Below, in pieces: positions 43,663-52,014 of a DNA stretch of 64,000 nt. Where the stretch lies: contig NZ_JACBAZ010000001.1 in assembly GCF_013391475.1 (NCBI RefSeq), positions 186,001 to 250,000 on the forward strand, given 5' to 3'. The position numbers and the translations under genes were made by a program. Each line of letters opens with the position of its first letter. Position 1 is the first letter of the stretch. Below the pieces are notes generated by a model. It did no database searches and was not told where the DNA came from. It saw nothing but the letters and a program-made list of their open reading frames with translations. The stretch is from Oceaniferula marina. GTDB lineage: Bacteria; Verrucomicrobiota; Verrucomicrobiia; Verrucomicrobiales; Akkermansiaceae.

Positions 43663-44966
43663 GATAGAATGACAAGTGTAATCAACATGTTGGCTATCGA
43701 TCCAATGGCGGCCAGCAGGCTGAGTTTGATCCAGTGATAGATTGTTGCTTGTCCGGTCGGTTCTCTCCAGTGAAAATAGAGCCATGCAAGAACTGGAGCA
43801 ATCAGAAGGACCGGGAGGTAGTGCTGCATGGGCACCTTGATGAATAGCGATGGGGTAAGTACCAGAACCGTGAGAAACATACCCGGCCACATGTTTGGTC
43901 GTTTTTGGTGAAGGTGCTTTTGAGTGCCCGTGTTCAGCATGTAGATAATGATGGCGAGAGTGCAGATGAAACCAAACTGGGACTCGGTGTAACCTAGGCT
44001 CTGGCCTCGTCCGAGCGTAAGCCAGGCAAGCGAGGGGATGGAAATGGCTAGAATCACATCGATGGAGTGGACGAACACTTGCTCCCTGGTGAGTCTGTGT
44101 TGCACGATAATGTGGCGGATGAATAAAAGGATCGTTGCTAGCAAACAAGGAATTCCTCCAAGAGTGAATGCTGCAAAGCTGTAAAGTAAGGCCGTGAGAA
44201 TGGCACCACCATTGAGGGTGTGTTTATGGTGGGTGGCTAGTAAGACGGCGAGTAGTATCATCAAAGCTGTGGAACGTATGAGCAGCTGATGACCCGATAA
44301 TCCAGTGTAGTAGTCCAGAAGTAGGAACGCCCCAATCGGGATGAGTAAGTTGTCGATTCCGTGTCCTGAGGCTCCTTCCACCGCTGTGGTGAACAGAGCG
44401 ATATTGAGCGCTAATAAGATGACCTGCGCAATGGGGAGGTGAGTCAAGGTGTAGAGGGGGAGAGCTGTGCAAAGAGCCGCGGTGATAAAGAAGGCAATTG
44501 AGCCTTCCAGCGTTTTACTTGCTCCGGCGGTTTGGTAGTATTGTTTGCCGAGCTTGCTTCCAGCCAATGCTCCAGCTGAATCGGCAAGCGTGAGGAGTAA
44601 TAACGAGATACAATACAGGACCGGTTGATCCCAACTTAATGTAAATAACCAAGCCACGGCGGCAGGGAAGAGTAATTCTCCAATTGAGAGGCGTTCTACT
44701 GAAAAGAGGGCTGATCCGACCGAGTTGCGAAGGTTACTGAGTCTGATAACGAGAAGCAAGATGACTGCGCTACAGGCCAGGATTTGCACCGCAAGCACTG
44801 ATTGAAACAACCATGGGAAGCTGAGGCAGATGAACCCCATGCCGATATGTACAAGCTTACGTGCACTCTCGGGGCATAGCTTGCCCGACCTGCGGCCCCA
44901 AGTTGCCAATAGGAGAATGACTCCAAGCAAACTTATGGTGATCAATATGGAAATGGTAGGGGGCAC
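43659..44966 (-). CDS. Dolichol/phytol-kinase-like integral membrane protein
   Basis: 435 residues with roughly 12 hydrophobic segments. The first ~210 residues carry the polyprenol/phytol kinase pattern: ARKLVHIGMGFI, LTLADSAGALAGSKLGKQYY, SKTLEGSIAFF and AVEGASGHGIDNLLIP. These CTP-dependent kinases phosphorylate isoprenoid alcohols. After ~240 (HHKHTLNGGAILTALLYSF, then TLGGIPCLLATILLFI) it resembles the start of DUF92/VTE6-type proteins, which act on phytyl phosphate, so it may be a two-step kinase fusion; this second part is uncertain. Overlaps the GNAT gene by 4 bp and is 4 bp from the DUF3419 gene. Confidence 0.75.
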   Translation of the reverse strand: MPPTISILITISLLGVILLLATWGRRSGKLCPESARKLVHIGMGFICLSFPWLFQSVLAVQILACSAVILLLVIRLSNLRNSVGSALFSVERLSIGELLFPAAVAWLFTLSWDQPVLYCISLLLLTLADSAGALAGSKLGKQYYQTAGASKTLEGSIAFFITAALCTALPLYTLTHLPIAQVILLALNIALFTTAVEGASGHGIDNLLIPIGAFLLLDYYTGLSGHQLLIRSTALMILLAVLLATHHKHTLNGGAILTALLYSFAAFTLGGIPCLLATILLFIRHIIVQHRLTREQVFVHSIDVILAISIPSLAWLTLGRGQSLGYTESQFGFICTLAIIIYMLNTGTQKHLHQKRPNMWPGMFLTVLVLTPSLFIKVPMQHYLPVLLIAPVLAWLYFHWREPTGQATIYHWIKLSLLAAIGSIANMLITLVILS

Positions 44967-44970
44967 GGAG

Positions 44971-46080
44971 TTAGCTTTTGGTGTGGACGGATTCTTCTAC
45001 GATGAAGGCTGAGTAAAAGAAGGCCTTGTCTTCATGAAAGAGCGACTGGCTTAGTTCACCGAGAGCTTTGAGCTTGCTCGCCATCTGACTTGGTCGTGAC
45101 CGGGGTGCCAGCATGTTCCAGTAGGCTAGACGCGCGCCATGCGAGCTTCCTGAGTGAATCCTTTGAAGGAGACTTTCCGTGTTGTCTTCAGACATATATT
45201 CAAAAATATCGCTGAGGTTGAAAGCATCGTATATTTGCTCGGGGTCATTGAGAACGGCTTCCAGCGGTCGGGGGTCGATCGTGACACGATCTAAGTTCTC
45301 CCGGATGGTGTTGAAGTTTTCCTCGCGTAATGCATGAGGGAGTGCGGTCCCGTATCGGCCCATGAGAATCCACTGGAGGTAGGGGTTCTTTGCGGGCTCG
45401 AGTGTGACTAATGCATGGCGTGTTCGCATCAGGATGCGGTCAGCGACAGATCCTTCCACGTACTTGAAAAATGCCGGGTCTCGTCCGAGGCGCCCCATGA
45501 CAAAGCGGGAAAAGAATAACTTAAACAGAAGCCTCCAGCGCCAAGTGTTCCACTTCTCTTCATAGAAGGCATTGCGATCCCTTGCCGATTTAGATGTCAG
45601 CAGCTCAGCCGTGTGCTTGTATGAATGCACCCAGGGCAAGAACTTGTCGCGGAACAGCGTGAAGTAGTTTTCAAATTTTCCAGCTCGGCCAAACCCATTT
45701 TGGATGTGTTCGTGAAAATGATGCCAATACTCCTGGGTTGTCGAATCAAGGTCAGGGAGACACTTTTGATAGAGCTCGACTCGCTCCTCGGGCGTAGCAT
45801 CGAGTTCTCCTAGAAGGGTTAGAAACTGCTTGTGGCTGAGACATTTGTAGGCCGCGATGCGCAACTTGATACAGGAAACCTGAGCGGGGTTCATTTCCGA
45901 GATGGTCACCTTGCGAGCACCTGCAGCAAGCAAAGAAAATGAGTTATCCCCAGCTGAGCCAATACTCAGACAATGGCGGCCTTCTGGTTGTAGCGCGCGA
46001 ATCAGGATATCAGCATCCTCCCAGCAGTTTGCATAGCGAACATGGTTGAAGTCGGCATGTTGTTGGATTTCAGATTGCAT
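44971..46080 (-). CDS. BtaA-like DUF3419 protein (aminocarboxypropyl-transferase family)
   Basis: 369 residues. VRYANCWEDADILIRAL, then CLSIGSAGDNSFSLLAAGA and VTISEMNPAQVSCIKLRIAA form the SAM-binding part of DUF3419 proteins; the family type enzyme, BtaA, moves a 3-amino-3-carboxypropyl group from S-adenosylmethionine to diacylglycerol in betaine-lipid synthesis. C-terminal part (DAFNLSDIFEYMSEDNTE, ARLAYWNMLAPR) also fits. No BtaB N-methyltransferase partner is visible nearby. The acceptor here may instead be an isoprenoid alcohol, given the neighbouring genes; this is speculation. Confidence 0.82.
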   Translation of the reverse strand: MQSEIQQHADFNHVRYANCWEDADILIRALQPEGRHCLSIGSAGDNSFSLLAAGARKVTISEMNPAQVSCIKLRIAAYKCLSHKQFLTLLGELDATPEERVELYQKCLPDLDSTTQEYWHHFHEHIQNGFGRAGKFENYFTLFRDKFLPWVHSYKHTAELLTSKSARDRNAFYEEKWNTWRWRLLFKLFFSRFVMGRLGRDPAFFKYVEGSVADRILMRTRHALVTLEPAKNPYLQWILMGRYGTALPHALREENFNTIRENLDRVTIDPRPLEAVLNDPEQIYDAFNLSDIFEYMSEDNTESLLQRIHSGSSHGARLAYWNMLAPRSRPSQMASKLKALGELSQSLFHEDKAFFYSAFIVEESVHTKS

Positions 46081-46109
46081 GAGGGTGGAATTTACGGATA
46101 GTGCTGTAT

Positions 46110-48644
46110 TCAGGGCTTAGGGTTGAGAAGTTTGACTTCACCGGTGCTTCCGTTCATTTCTATCAGATCCCCAGATTTGAGGATGGTGGTAATGCTGCGA
46201 ATGGAGACGACACATGGGAGTTGAAGCTCACGAGCTACGATGGCGGAGTGAGAAAGAAGTGAGCCCCGCTCAACCAGAAGGCCTGATGCCGCAGGGAAGA
46301 GCACGACCCAGCCTGGGTCCGTCTGCTGAGCTACCAGGATTTCTCCTTCTTGAAGCGTGACGTTTTGAGGATCGGTGACGACACGGACGACCCCTCGCAC
46401 GACCCCCGGGCAGGCTCCAGTGCCCTGAATGGTATTCTCATCCATTGGTGAAGTCCCGGTAGCGCTGCGGGTGGGTGAAAATGACGAGTAATGTTCAAGA
46501 GGTCCTCGAGTTTCAAACCGATCAGGTGGTGGACAAGTAAACGATGCTTGTTCCAGCTTCCTTGATTCGATAGTCGGGCGAAGCGCTTCAACAGACGTGG
46601 TGTTTTCATAGACGCCCATGACTTCGGAGATCGTGAGAAAAAAAACGTCACGCGGGGTGGCTATGTGGTTTTCGCGATGAAGCCGCTTACCGAGTTCGAC
46701 GATGATTTGACGGACCCTTCCAAAGAGGCGAGTGCGTTCAAATCGTAGATTCTCGCGGTCGCGCACACGATCTTTTGTGTTTTTGAGAACCCAAAGAAAC
46801 AGCTTTCGTTTGATGCCGGATAGTGACTTGGTAACATCGGCAACCGGTTCTGGTGACTGATTGGGCGTGGATGATGCCATACGATCGCTCTGGTAACGTT
46901 GAGCCATGACTCCGATGCTGGTGAGTAGCGATTGGGGGTTGTCGCCGACGGTGGGTGACTCCAGTTTGAGTTCTTCCAGACAGCGGTCGCCGAAGTCTTC
47001 GAGGTAGCTGACGAATGCTTGATAGATCGGGGGGCTGCTTCCTAGGGCTGTGAGCTTTTCATCGCTGCTGAAATCCGGGCAGGCTAGGATTTCTGTGAGC
47101 TTGTTGTCATCGGCGCACAGCTCTGCCATTGCGAGGATTCGTCTGGGTGGCTCCGCACTGATGATTTCTCCGGCGTCGATGAGTAAGGTGTTTTGCAGAG
47201 TGCCATCACCAAGCCATTTTTCACAGAGTGATTTTAAGACACCGTAGTAAATCATAGCAAAAAAATCATTGATGAGTGGAGCGTCCCACCGCTTGAGTAA
47301 TTGCGACTCCAGATCCCGGTAATGACCTGCGAGCTCGCACCCATTCATTTCGGTGAGTGGTTTTGGTTGGGACTCCAGCGCCTTGTTGAGTCGCAGGTAG
47401 AAAGCGTCACACTGCTTTTCCAGTGATCGATGGTTTTTGATCAGTCCGATGAATGTATGGATTAAGGCCGCGGCGTCTTTGATCTTGGTGGTCTGCGTCC
47501 TGTGGAGGATCTCCTGAACGACTTCGTCGGGCATGGGTTCCTTGACCCCCATCATCTGTTCCATAAACGATCGGTTGACGGTGAATCCGGGTAGCATGGC
47601 CAGCACATGATACCAGCTGTTCAGATTGTAGTAAACGTGGCCATGGATGTGTCCAAGCATGTTAGGGAACACTTCGCCGTTATCCGCGATACGTTGTTTC
47701 GGTACCGAGAGTAAGGTGCAGAACTCACGGTAAACATATTCATAGGCACGCTCCGCAAATGAAAATGTCATTGGCGAGGTGATGCCTGAGTAACTTTCGG
47801 CAATGTTGCTGTTATCCCAGACCGTCAGAGGTAAGGCGGGGTCGGGGGTGTGGTCGAGTGTGGTGATTGGCCGACTTTGGAGTAGATACAGCGTCCCTTG
47901 TTCATACGCCCATTCAATGTCCTGTGGACAGTTGAAATACGTGGCACATCGCCGGGCCATGGTCGCGACTTCGATGAGTTGGTCTTCTGTGAGGCAGGGG
48001 ATGTGACGTCTTTCTGGTTCTACTTTTTCAAGTGACACTCCTTCGTCGCTTTTGCTGCTGGCGGTGTGTTGATGGACCTTGTCGGCAATCTTGCTGTCTA
48101 CAATTTTGTTGTTCCGGTCCAGACTCCATACATCGGCGTCAGCTTCCCCAGAGACGAGTGCACTGCCGGTTCCCCATAGCCCGGAAACTAAAACGTGATC
48201 TCTGCTGCCCGTTACAGGGTCGGCGCTGAATGCCACTCCACTGACCTCGGGGGTGAGCATGCGTTGAACCAGTGCGGTCGGGCAGTCAACTTCATCGATA
48301 TGTTTACTCGATTGATAGGTTTTGAGGTGCTCGCTCTGGTCGCTTTGTTGTACACGTTCAATTCTATCGAGAAGGTCATCGTGTTGGACGTATAGAAAGG
48401 TGTCATACTGTCCGGCAAAGGAATGCTCCGAGCCATCTTCTCCCCGGGCCGATGATCGCACAGCATAGTAGCTGCATGAAAGACCCTTGGCCGTGGTGAT
48501 GATGTCATCAGGATCGCAGGGGTGTCCTGCGGTAACTGCAAACCATGGCGGTATGCGGCAGCCTGTTTCCTTAAGGAGCGCGAGAGCCTTGGCTTTTCCT
48601 CCCAGCAACTCGTAATACTCAGTTTGGTGAGGGTGAATGATCAT
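46110..48644 (-). CDS. PEP-synthase/rifampin-phosphotransferase-like protein
   Basis: 844 residues in the order of PEP-utilising enzymes: an ATP-grasp part at ~1-265 (GGKAKALALL, YYAVRSSARGEDGSEHSFAGQYDTFL, EVSGVAFSADPVTG, DIEWAYEQGTLYLLQSRPI), a long middle domain (~270-720) including RENLRFERTRLFGRVRQIIVELG, and a swivelling domain with His799 in GSLLSHSAIVARELQLPCVV. The size and middle resemble rifampin phosphotransferases and related phosphotransferases rather than true PEP synthases, so it may phosphorylate a hydroxyl on an unknown small molecule. Overlaps the UbiA gene by 4 bp. Confidence 0.8.
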   Translation of the reverse strand: MIIHPHQTEYYELLGGKAKALALLKETGCRIPPWFAVTAGHPCDPDDIITTAKGLSCSYYAVRSSARGEDGSEHSFAGQYDTFLYVQHDDLLDRIERVQQSDQSEHLKTYQSSKHIDEVDCPTALVQRMLTPEVSGVAFSADPVTGSRDHVLVSGLWGTGSALVSGEADADVWSLDRNNKIVDSKIADKVHQHTASSKSDEGVSLEKVEPERRHIPCLTEDQLIEVATMARRCATYFNCPQDIEWAYEQGTLYLLQSRPITTLDHTPDPALPLTVWDNSNIAESYSGITSPMTFSFAERAYEYVYREFCTLLSVPKQRIADNGEVFPNMLGHIHGHVYYNLNSWYHVLAMLPGFTVNRSFMEQMMGVKEPMPDEVVQEILHRTQTTKIKDAAALIHTFIGLIKNHRSLEKQCDAFYLRLNKALESQPKPLTEMNGCELAGHYRDLESQLLKRWDAPLINDFFAMIYYGVLKSLCEKWLGDGTLQNTLLIDAGEIISAEPPRRILAMAELCADDNKLTEILACPDFSSDEKLTALGSSPPIYQAFVSYLEDFGDRCLEELKLESPTVGDNPQSLLTSIGVMAQRYQSDRMASSTPNQSPEPVADVTKSLSGIKRKLFLWVLKNTKDRVRDRENLRFERTRLFGRVRQIIVELGKRLHRENHIATPRDVFFLTISEVMGVYENTTSVEALRPTIESRKLEQASFTCPPPDRFETRGPLEHYSSFSPTRSATGTSPMDENTIQGTGACPGVVRGVVRVVTDPQNVTLQEGEILVAQQTDPGWVVLFPAASGLLVERGSLLSHSAIVARELQLPCVVSIRSITTILKSGDLIEMNGSTGEVKLLNPKP

Positions 48645-49525
48645 AGTGGCTGGGTGATAAGGGGAATGATCCCCAGTGAAAGATAAAGAGCGAGTGTCCA
48701 GACTCCGGAAATGAGTTCAAAGGTCTTCGACGGTGTCCGGTGGGCGTGTCGGGTATGTTTGAACGCCCATAACAGCAGAAGACAAAGGACGATGAAAACG
48801 GGCACCGCAAAATGCACGAAGCTAGCCGCGATCACGGCGAACACCGTGGTGCTCAACAAACAGCCAAACCAAACCCACGCGGCGGTTTGTTGCCCCCATA
48901 GTTTACTGTAAGTAGGCACACCTGTTTCTTCTCCACCGGCTTGGCGTAGCTTGCGTCCGATCTCAATGACCAATCCGTTGCAAAAACTGGCAGCTAGAAA
49001 AAAAACGAGCCCGCCCCATGGTTTCTCACCACTGGGAAGCCAATGGCAGGCCGTGGCATAGAAATCCACGATCGGCATGATCAGCATGTGAGTCCAGAGA
49101 TAGGTGACGGGGCGGCTTTTGAGCCAACCCCGAGCAAAAAACTCCACACTCATTAGAGCCAGATATGCCCAGGCAATCACGAGGACAATCACGAGTGCGG
49201 GCGCGTAGGCCCAGGCAATCACGAGCTGGATGATGGCTGCAATCACAAAGATGACACCAAGCTCTGAGAGCTTGACCAAGCCTCTGGGCACGGCGCGATG
49301 GGGCCGATAAGTGGCATCCTCCTCGGCATCTTTGAATTCATCAGCGATTCTCAGTTGAAGAAAAAACAACAGACAGGTGACAAAGGCTATGGCAAAAGTT
49401 TGCCACACTGGCGGCGCCCCTGTCAGCATCGAGGAATAGGCCACAGCACAGGAGCTAAACGCGGCGACGAGAGGGCCGTGCTGGAAAATAGGGAATCGTT
49501 CTTTCTGGTAGGTCCACCAACGCAT
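48641..49525 (-). CDS. UbiA-family prenyltransferase-like membrane protein
   Basis: 294 residues, about eight transmembrane segments. At residues 59-80 RIADEFKDAEEDATYRPHRA matches the first Asp-rich motif of UbiA enzymes (normally NDxxDxxxD; here DExxDxxxD with Asp66 and Asp70), followed by VPRGLV as in the family. The second Asp-rich site is replaced by VIEIGRKLRQAG. It should transfer a prenyl group from a diphosphate to an acceptor, or be a variant with changed diphosphate binding. The start is 73 bp after the HMG-CoA reductase stop, and it overlaps the phosphotransferase-like gene by 4 bp. Confidence 0.8.
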   Translation of the reverse strand: MRWWTYQKERFPIFQHGPLVAAFSSCAVAYSSMLTGAPPVWQTFAIAFVTCLLFFLQLRIADEFKDAEEDATYRPHRAVPRGLVKLSELGVIFVIAAIIQLVIAWAYAPALVIVLVIAWAYLALMSVEFFARGWLKSRPVTYLWTHMLIMPIVDFYATACHWLPSGEKPWGGLVFFLAASFCNGLVIEIGRKLRQAGGEETGVPTYSKLWGQQTAAWVWFGCLLSTTVFAVIAASFVHFAVPVFIVLCLLLLWAFKHTRHAHRTPSKTFELISGVWTLALYLSLGIIPLITQPL

Positions 49526-49598
49526 ACTAGAGTTATAATAGGGGACGTTGCATTTATGAAATCGATTGTTTTTTTATATTTATCGTTTTTGTTGATGT

Positions 49599-50855
49599 TT
49601 ATCTTGCGAGTTTTCGATGAGCTCGTGTGAAGTCACCTGTGGCAAGAGCCGCAATAATCGAGAGTTCACCACCAAGTAAAAGCCCTGCACATACCTCGGC
49701 GAGTGCTCCGCTGTGCCCTGATCCGTAAAGCCCCATGAGTTCCAAGCTGGCTTTTTGGCTCGGTAATCCGGTGCCTCCGCCGACCGTGCCCACCATAACA
49801 CTGGGGAGACTGACCGAAGCGTATAGATCCCCATCATCCGTTAATTCAAAGCGGGTGACTCCAATCGCAGATTCCGCGACACATGCCGCATCTTGACCAG
49901 TCGCAAGATAGAGCGCCGCTAATCCATTGGCAAAGTGGCCATGCACCCCCATGGTGCCGCTCAGCACACCGCCAATGGCGGACATCTTCCAGTAATCCGT
50001 CATTTGTTTGGGGGTGGTGTGAACGTATTTTTTTAGAATATGGGCAGGGATGAGAACTTCAGCTGAAACTTTTCGCCCCCGCACAGAGGTATATGCCTGA
50101 GCACTGGCTTTTTTGTCTCCTGAGAGATTGCCTTCAACATAGAGTTGTTTGATAGTCACCGGGCAGTTAGATTCGATGAAATCGCAGACCGCTTGAGTGG
50201 CGATGGTAACCATGTTCTGCCCCGAGGCGTCACCTGTGGTAAACTCGAAATTGAGGTAAACGTGATTCCCTTCGACGGTCGTTCCTACATCGACAAGTTT
50301 ACCGTGGTTTGTGGTGCCGTTGGCCACTTCTTGAAATTGTTCGAAAGATTCCATCGCCCATACGACAAACCGTCCGGCAGAAATAATGGAATCGAACGCA
50401 AAGGCCGGTGAGCGGTTGACTGCTTGGTAGAGCAACATCGCCGTGCAACCTCCAGCCGCGGAGATCATACAGGCACCCCGGTGGTAGCTTGCAACCAATG
50501 CTGCTTCTGATGTTGCGAGAGGTAGCGGGTAGTCGCCTTGGGCATAAAGCCCGTTGACGCGAAGTGGTCCGGCCACACCGAGCGGAATCTTGACCGAGCC
50601 TATACAATTTTCAATATTACCATCAAAGGATTCGGCATTTGCCGACGTCCAGTCGTCGAGTAAATCCGGATGAGGAGCCTTTCCCATCCCTTTCCAAAAG
50701 CGTTGAACCCGCCGTTGGCTTACGGTTGAATGGGGAAGGTAATGTTTTGCTGGAGGCGAAGTCTTTGGGGTCAGTTGACGTTCCAATGATTCTAGATCCT
50801 GATGGTCTAAGAGTGATTTGAGGTGCGCATTCGTCAGAGATCGTTTGCCAGCCAT
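49599..50855 (-). CDS. Hydroxymethylglutaryl-CoA reductase, class I-like
   Basis: 418 residues. All catalytic residues of HMG-CoA reductase are present: Glu117 in LATSEAALVASYHRG, Lys248/249 in GNLSGDKKASA, Asp322 in ATGQDAA and His413 in TRAHRKLAR; ENCIGSVKIPLGVAGPL, GTMGVHGHFAN and GTVGGGTGLPSQ are family signatures. It reduces HMG-CoA to mevalonate. The catalytic domain has no membrane anchor. Most Verrucomicrobiota make isoprenoids by the MEP route, so this gene at the head of an operon with prenyl-lipid-type enzymes suggests a dedicated mevalonate supply. No other mevalonate-pathway gene is in the window. Confidence 0.9.
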   Translation of the reverse strand: MAGKRSLTNAHLKSLLDHQDLESLERQLTPKTSPPAKHYLPHSTVSQRRVQRFWKGMGKAPHPDLLDDWTSANAESFDGNIENCIGSVKIPLGVAGPLRVNGLYAQGDYPLPLATSEAALVASYHRGACMISAAGGCTAMLLYQAVNRSPAFAFDSIISAGRFVVWAMESFEQFQEVANGTTNHGKLVDVGTTVEGNHVYLNFEFTTGDASGQNMVTIATQAVCDFIESNCPVTIKQLYVEGNLSGDKKASAQAYTSVRGRKVSAEVLIPAHILKKYVHTTPKQMTDYWKMSAIGGVLSGTMGVHGHFANGLAALYLATGQDAACVAESAIGVTRFELTDDGDLYASVSLPSVMVGTVGGGTGLPSQKASLELMGLYGSGHSGALAEVCAGLLLGGELSIIAALATGDFTRAHRKLAR

Positions 50856-51086
50856 GTGGTGACCCTATCAGTATGGGGGACTGGGTCAAGTGAGGAGCTT
50901 GATCCAGTGCGTATCTCCTCGGATAGCAAAAGGAAATCCGCCAAGCCTTGCTCGTTAGTGGGACATCAATGACACGAGGCTGGGTCTTGCTCTCAGGATG
51001 GGTGAGGTGGAGTCCATTTCCTATAGATGCGCTGAGTGAACGAGGACCGCCGTTGTGTTAACTTGGAAATACTTTGGATCTGAACT

Positions 51087-51977
51087 CTATTTAACAAATC
51101 GTTTTTCGATCAGTTGGAGGGGGGCACTCTCAGGGGGCGCACTTGAGATACCCATAAGGGCGTATGTGAGCTTGGCTGCTGTGTAGGAGCAGGAGTGGAG
51201 CTCTTGTTTTGGAGCGAGTTCGACGATGTCGAGGCCGACGATGTGGCGGTTTTGGGCGATGTTTCGACAGATATCGAGAGCTTGCCACCAGAAAAGGCCT
51301 CCAGGCTCGGGGGTTCCGGTAGCGGGCATGAGGGAGGCGTCGAAGGCGTCGATGTCGAATGTGAGGTAGAGGTTGCGGGGGAAGTCTTCGGGAAGGATGG
51401 TTATGGGTATGCCGTTCTGATAGATGGCCTCGGCATCAAGAAAACCGATATGGTGCTGTTTGCGGTAGTTGATTTCCTCTTTGCAGAGGTTACGGATGCC
51501 GATTTGAAAAATAGGGATGCCTAGTTCGTGAATGCGGCGCATGACACAAGCGTGGCTGTTGGGGTTACCTTCATAGGTGTCCCGGAGATCGGCGTGGGCA
51601 TCGATCTGAATAACACCGAAATCTTGTCGGGTAGCGTGGAGGGCGCGGACTGGGGCAATCGAAAGGGAATGTTCTCCTCCGAGTGTGACTGGTATTTTTC
51701 CTGTCTGATAGGCTGAGCGACAGGCTACTTCGAGGTTTGAGAAACAGGATTCGTCATCTCCTGAACAGTCAATAGCCTCCGAGGTGTAGATCCCTAGTTC
51801 TCCAGGGTATGATGTGCCATCATAGGCTTCAAGTTGGTAGGATGCATCAAGAATAGCTTGAGGACCCAGTGCCGTGCCCGCACCGTAGGACACGGTTTGC
51901 TCCATCGGCATGGGAATGATGTGGAACAAGGCGTCTTCGGGAGATGACTGAGGAAATTCAGAAGAAAGAAAGTGCAT
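51087..51977 (-). CDS. speB: Agmatinase (arginase/ureohydrolase family)
   Basis: 296 residues. Binuclear manganese ureohydrolase: GGEHSLS, IQIDAHADLRDTYEGNPNSHA and LTFDIDAFDASLMPATGTPEPGG hold the His/Asp ligands. VSYGAGTALGPQAILDAS is the usual N-terminal block. In this operon, with arginine decarboxylase and the carboxyspermidine enzymes, it should split agmatine to putrescine and urea. Last gene of the four-gene polyamine operon; 37-bp gap to nspC. Confidence 0.88.
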   Translation of the reverse strand: MHFLSSEFPQSSPEDALFHIIPMPMEQTVSYGAGTALGPQAILDASYQLEAYDGTSYPGELGIYTSEAIDCSGDDESCFSNLEVACRSAYQTGKIPVTLGGEHSLSIAPVRALHATRQDFGVIQIDAHADLRDTYEGNPNSHACVMRRIHELGIPIFQIGIRNLCKEEINYRKQHHIGFLDAEAIYQNGIPITILPEDFPRNLYLTFDIDAFDASLMPATGTPEPGGLFWWQALDICRNIAQNRHIVGLDIVELAPKQELHSCSYTAAKLTYALMGISSAPPESAPLQLIEKRFVK

Positions 51978-52014
51978 CGATAGTTAATGTGAGGTGTTTG
52001 GTAGAAACAAGTGC

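Noticed and set aside
42715-44148. Long open frame giving a 477-residue protein that includes the GNAT gene
   Set aside because: Its first 162 residues are the shadow of the kinase-like gene in another frame (His/Pro/Ser-rich, no family pattern). The true start is at 43662 with an ATGA overlap.
46110-48644. Housekeeping PEP synthase or antibiotic resistance gene
   Set aside because: The domain order fits both superfamilies, but the middle domain and the operon context argue against housekeeping PEP synthase, and there is no evidence for rifampin as substrate.
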